Positions 63,416-64,000 of a stretch of DNA of 64,000 bases are shown one piece after another; position 1 is the stretch's first letter, and the number at the start of each line of letters is the position of its first letter. Under the pieces are notes generated by a model. That model was given only the letters and a program-made list of their open reading frames with translations, did no database searches and had not been told where the DNA came from. This DNA comes from Lojkania enalia (lineage: Eukaryota; Ascomycota; Dothideomycetes; Pleosporales), in contig ML986612.1 in assembly GCA_010094045.1 (NCBI GenBank), positions 142,440 to 206,439 on the forward strand. Reading direction: 5' to 3'. The position numbers and the translations under genes were made by a program.

Positions 63416-64000
63416 GGTGGTCCGGATGTCGCTCTCGTCGCTGTCAAATCAGACCTTTAAATATAATATCTAGGTGTCCTGGGTTGTCCGCTTGAGTCAA
63501 CAACTTTTGAGTTGTTGACTCAAGGCTTGCCGTTCTAGGATGAGGCGTGGTCGGTCGGTGCCTGCAGGCAGCCTCGCAACATGTATTGCCATTGGACAAT
63601 TGAAGTATGCCTGTCTCTACCCCACAATCCTGTCTCGAGCCTAATAGACGACAGAGACCGCATGGTTCCACATATTGAGATACATGGCATATGCCTATTG
63701 CTAAAGCTCAACATATCAAGCCTCACCGTGAACCACATGTCAGGAGCGTTACCTGGAGAAGGTCCCCATTGAATGTACTAATTTAAGTCAATCTAGACTA
63801 AAGGAGAAATGCCCTTCGCCCTTTGTCCTATGATGATAATCATGGCGACGAGAGAAAGAGTCATCGAAGTAACAGAGGCCTAGCCGTTGTGGCTGTGATT
63901 CGCGGTCTGTGCATAAGCTCAATTGATCATACCGAATTCGGAAAGCCTTTAACTCTGCAAGAACTAATTACCTACTCGTATAGAGGCTCTTGATACTAGA
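63416..64000. other. Upstream region of the RBR gene, window end
   Basis: Contains the 34-nt inverted repeat described separately and no supported gene. Confidence 0.5.
63491..63524. repeat. Perfect 15-bp inverted repeat with two Gcn4/AP-1-type sites
   Basis: The arms CTTGAGTCAACAACT and AGTTGTTGACTCAAG are exact reverse complements around a TTTG loop. Each arm holds a TGASTCA site (63493-63499 and 63516-63522). The element lies 76-109 nt before the RBR start codon on the minus strand. Confidence 0.95.

Overview
This window is nuclear DNA of a filamentous ascomycete (Pezizomycotina; I cannot fix the class). The evidence is many short GT-AG introns, mostly 50-110 nt, often with a CTAAC or CTGAC branch-like motif shortly before the acceptor. 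It also holds fungal-specific families: Zn2Cys6 and homeobox/C2H2 regulators, a Whi5/Nrm1-type repressor, a PAS kinase, SLS1, and large ankyrin membrane proteins. Genes lie on both strands, and several pairs share short divergent promoters. There is one assembly gap (44821-44875) behind a T36 tract. All exon coordinates below were worked out by eye from splice signals, reading phase and family expectation, without alignments or RNA data.

Layout. 0.2-8.7 kb: a RAD51-like repair ATPase; divergent tRNA adenosine deaminase TAD1 and an NT-C2 domain protein; mitochondrial SLS1. 8.7-11.5 kb is non-coding. 11.5-15.6 kb: translation elongation factor 1-alpha, then an epoxide-hydrolase-like enzyme on the minus strand. 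16.6-17.5 kb: a broken multi-pass membrane protein gene. 18.0-21.1 kb: a compact block with a coiled-coil unknown, splicing factor SF3B5, a small ankyrin protein and Pol III subunit RPC11. 22.1-26.5 kb: a 1446-residue membrane ankyrin protein. 26.6-35.0 kb: a metabolic block with a sugar transporter, a Zn2Cys6 regulator and a divergently placed class III CoA-transferase. 36.3-39.5 kb: an SDR oxidoreductase and a putative AP-1/clathrin accessory protein. 41.0-44.6 kb: a PAS kinase. 46.7-49.0 kb: a homeobox plus C2H2 regulator with 38 consecutive glutamines. 49.0-50.9 kb: diverged direct repeats. 50.9-55.2 kb: a Whi5/Nrm1-type repressor and a GH5 glycosidase. 55.2-57.4 kb: AT-rich DNA with a possible retroelement relic. 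57.4-60.6 kb: small unknown proteins. 61.3-63.4 kb: an RBR ubiquitin ligase with an N-myristoylation signal.

Most genes are housekeeping: tRNA editing, Pol III, splicing, translation, mitochondrial expression, and cell-cycle or nutrient signalling. The only part that reads like a functional cluster is the transporter, Zn2Cys6 regulator and CoA-transferase (26.6-35.0 kb), perhaps with the SDR at 36.3 kb. No backbone enzyme is present, so it is not a classical secondary-metabolite cluster.

The most notable observations are: three introns that appear to use GC donors among about 39 inferred; an intron that restores a conserved reading frame only if it ends in GG instead of AG; a perfect 15-bp inverted repeat holding two Gcn4/AP-1-type sites just upstream of the RBR ligase; a RAD51-like ATPase without the Walker A lysine; and the large ankyrin protein, whose long membrane-associated N-terminal half has no function that I can name.
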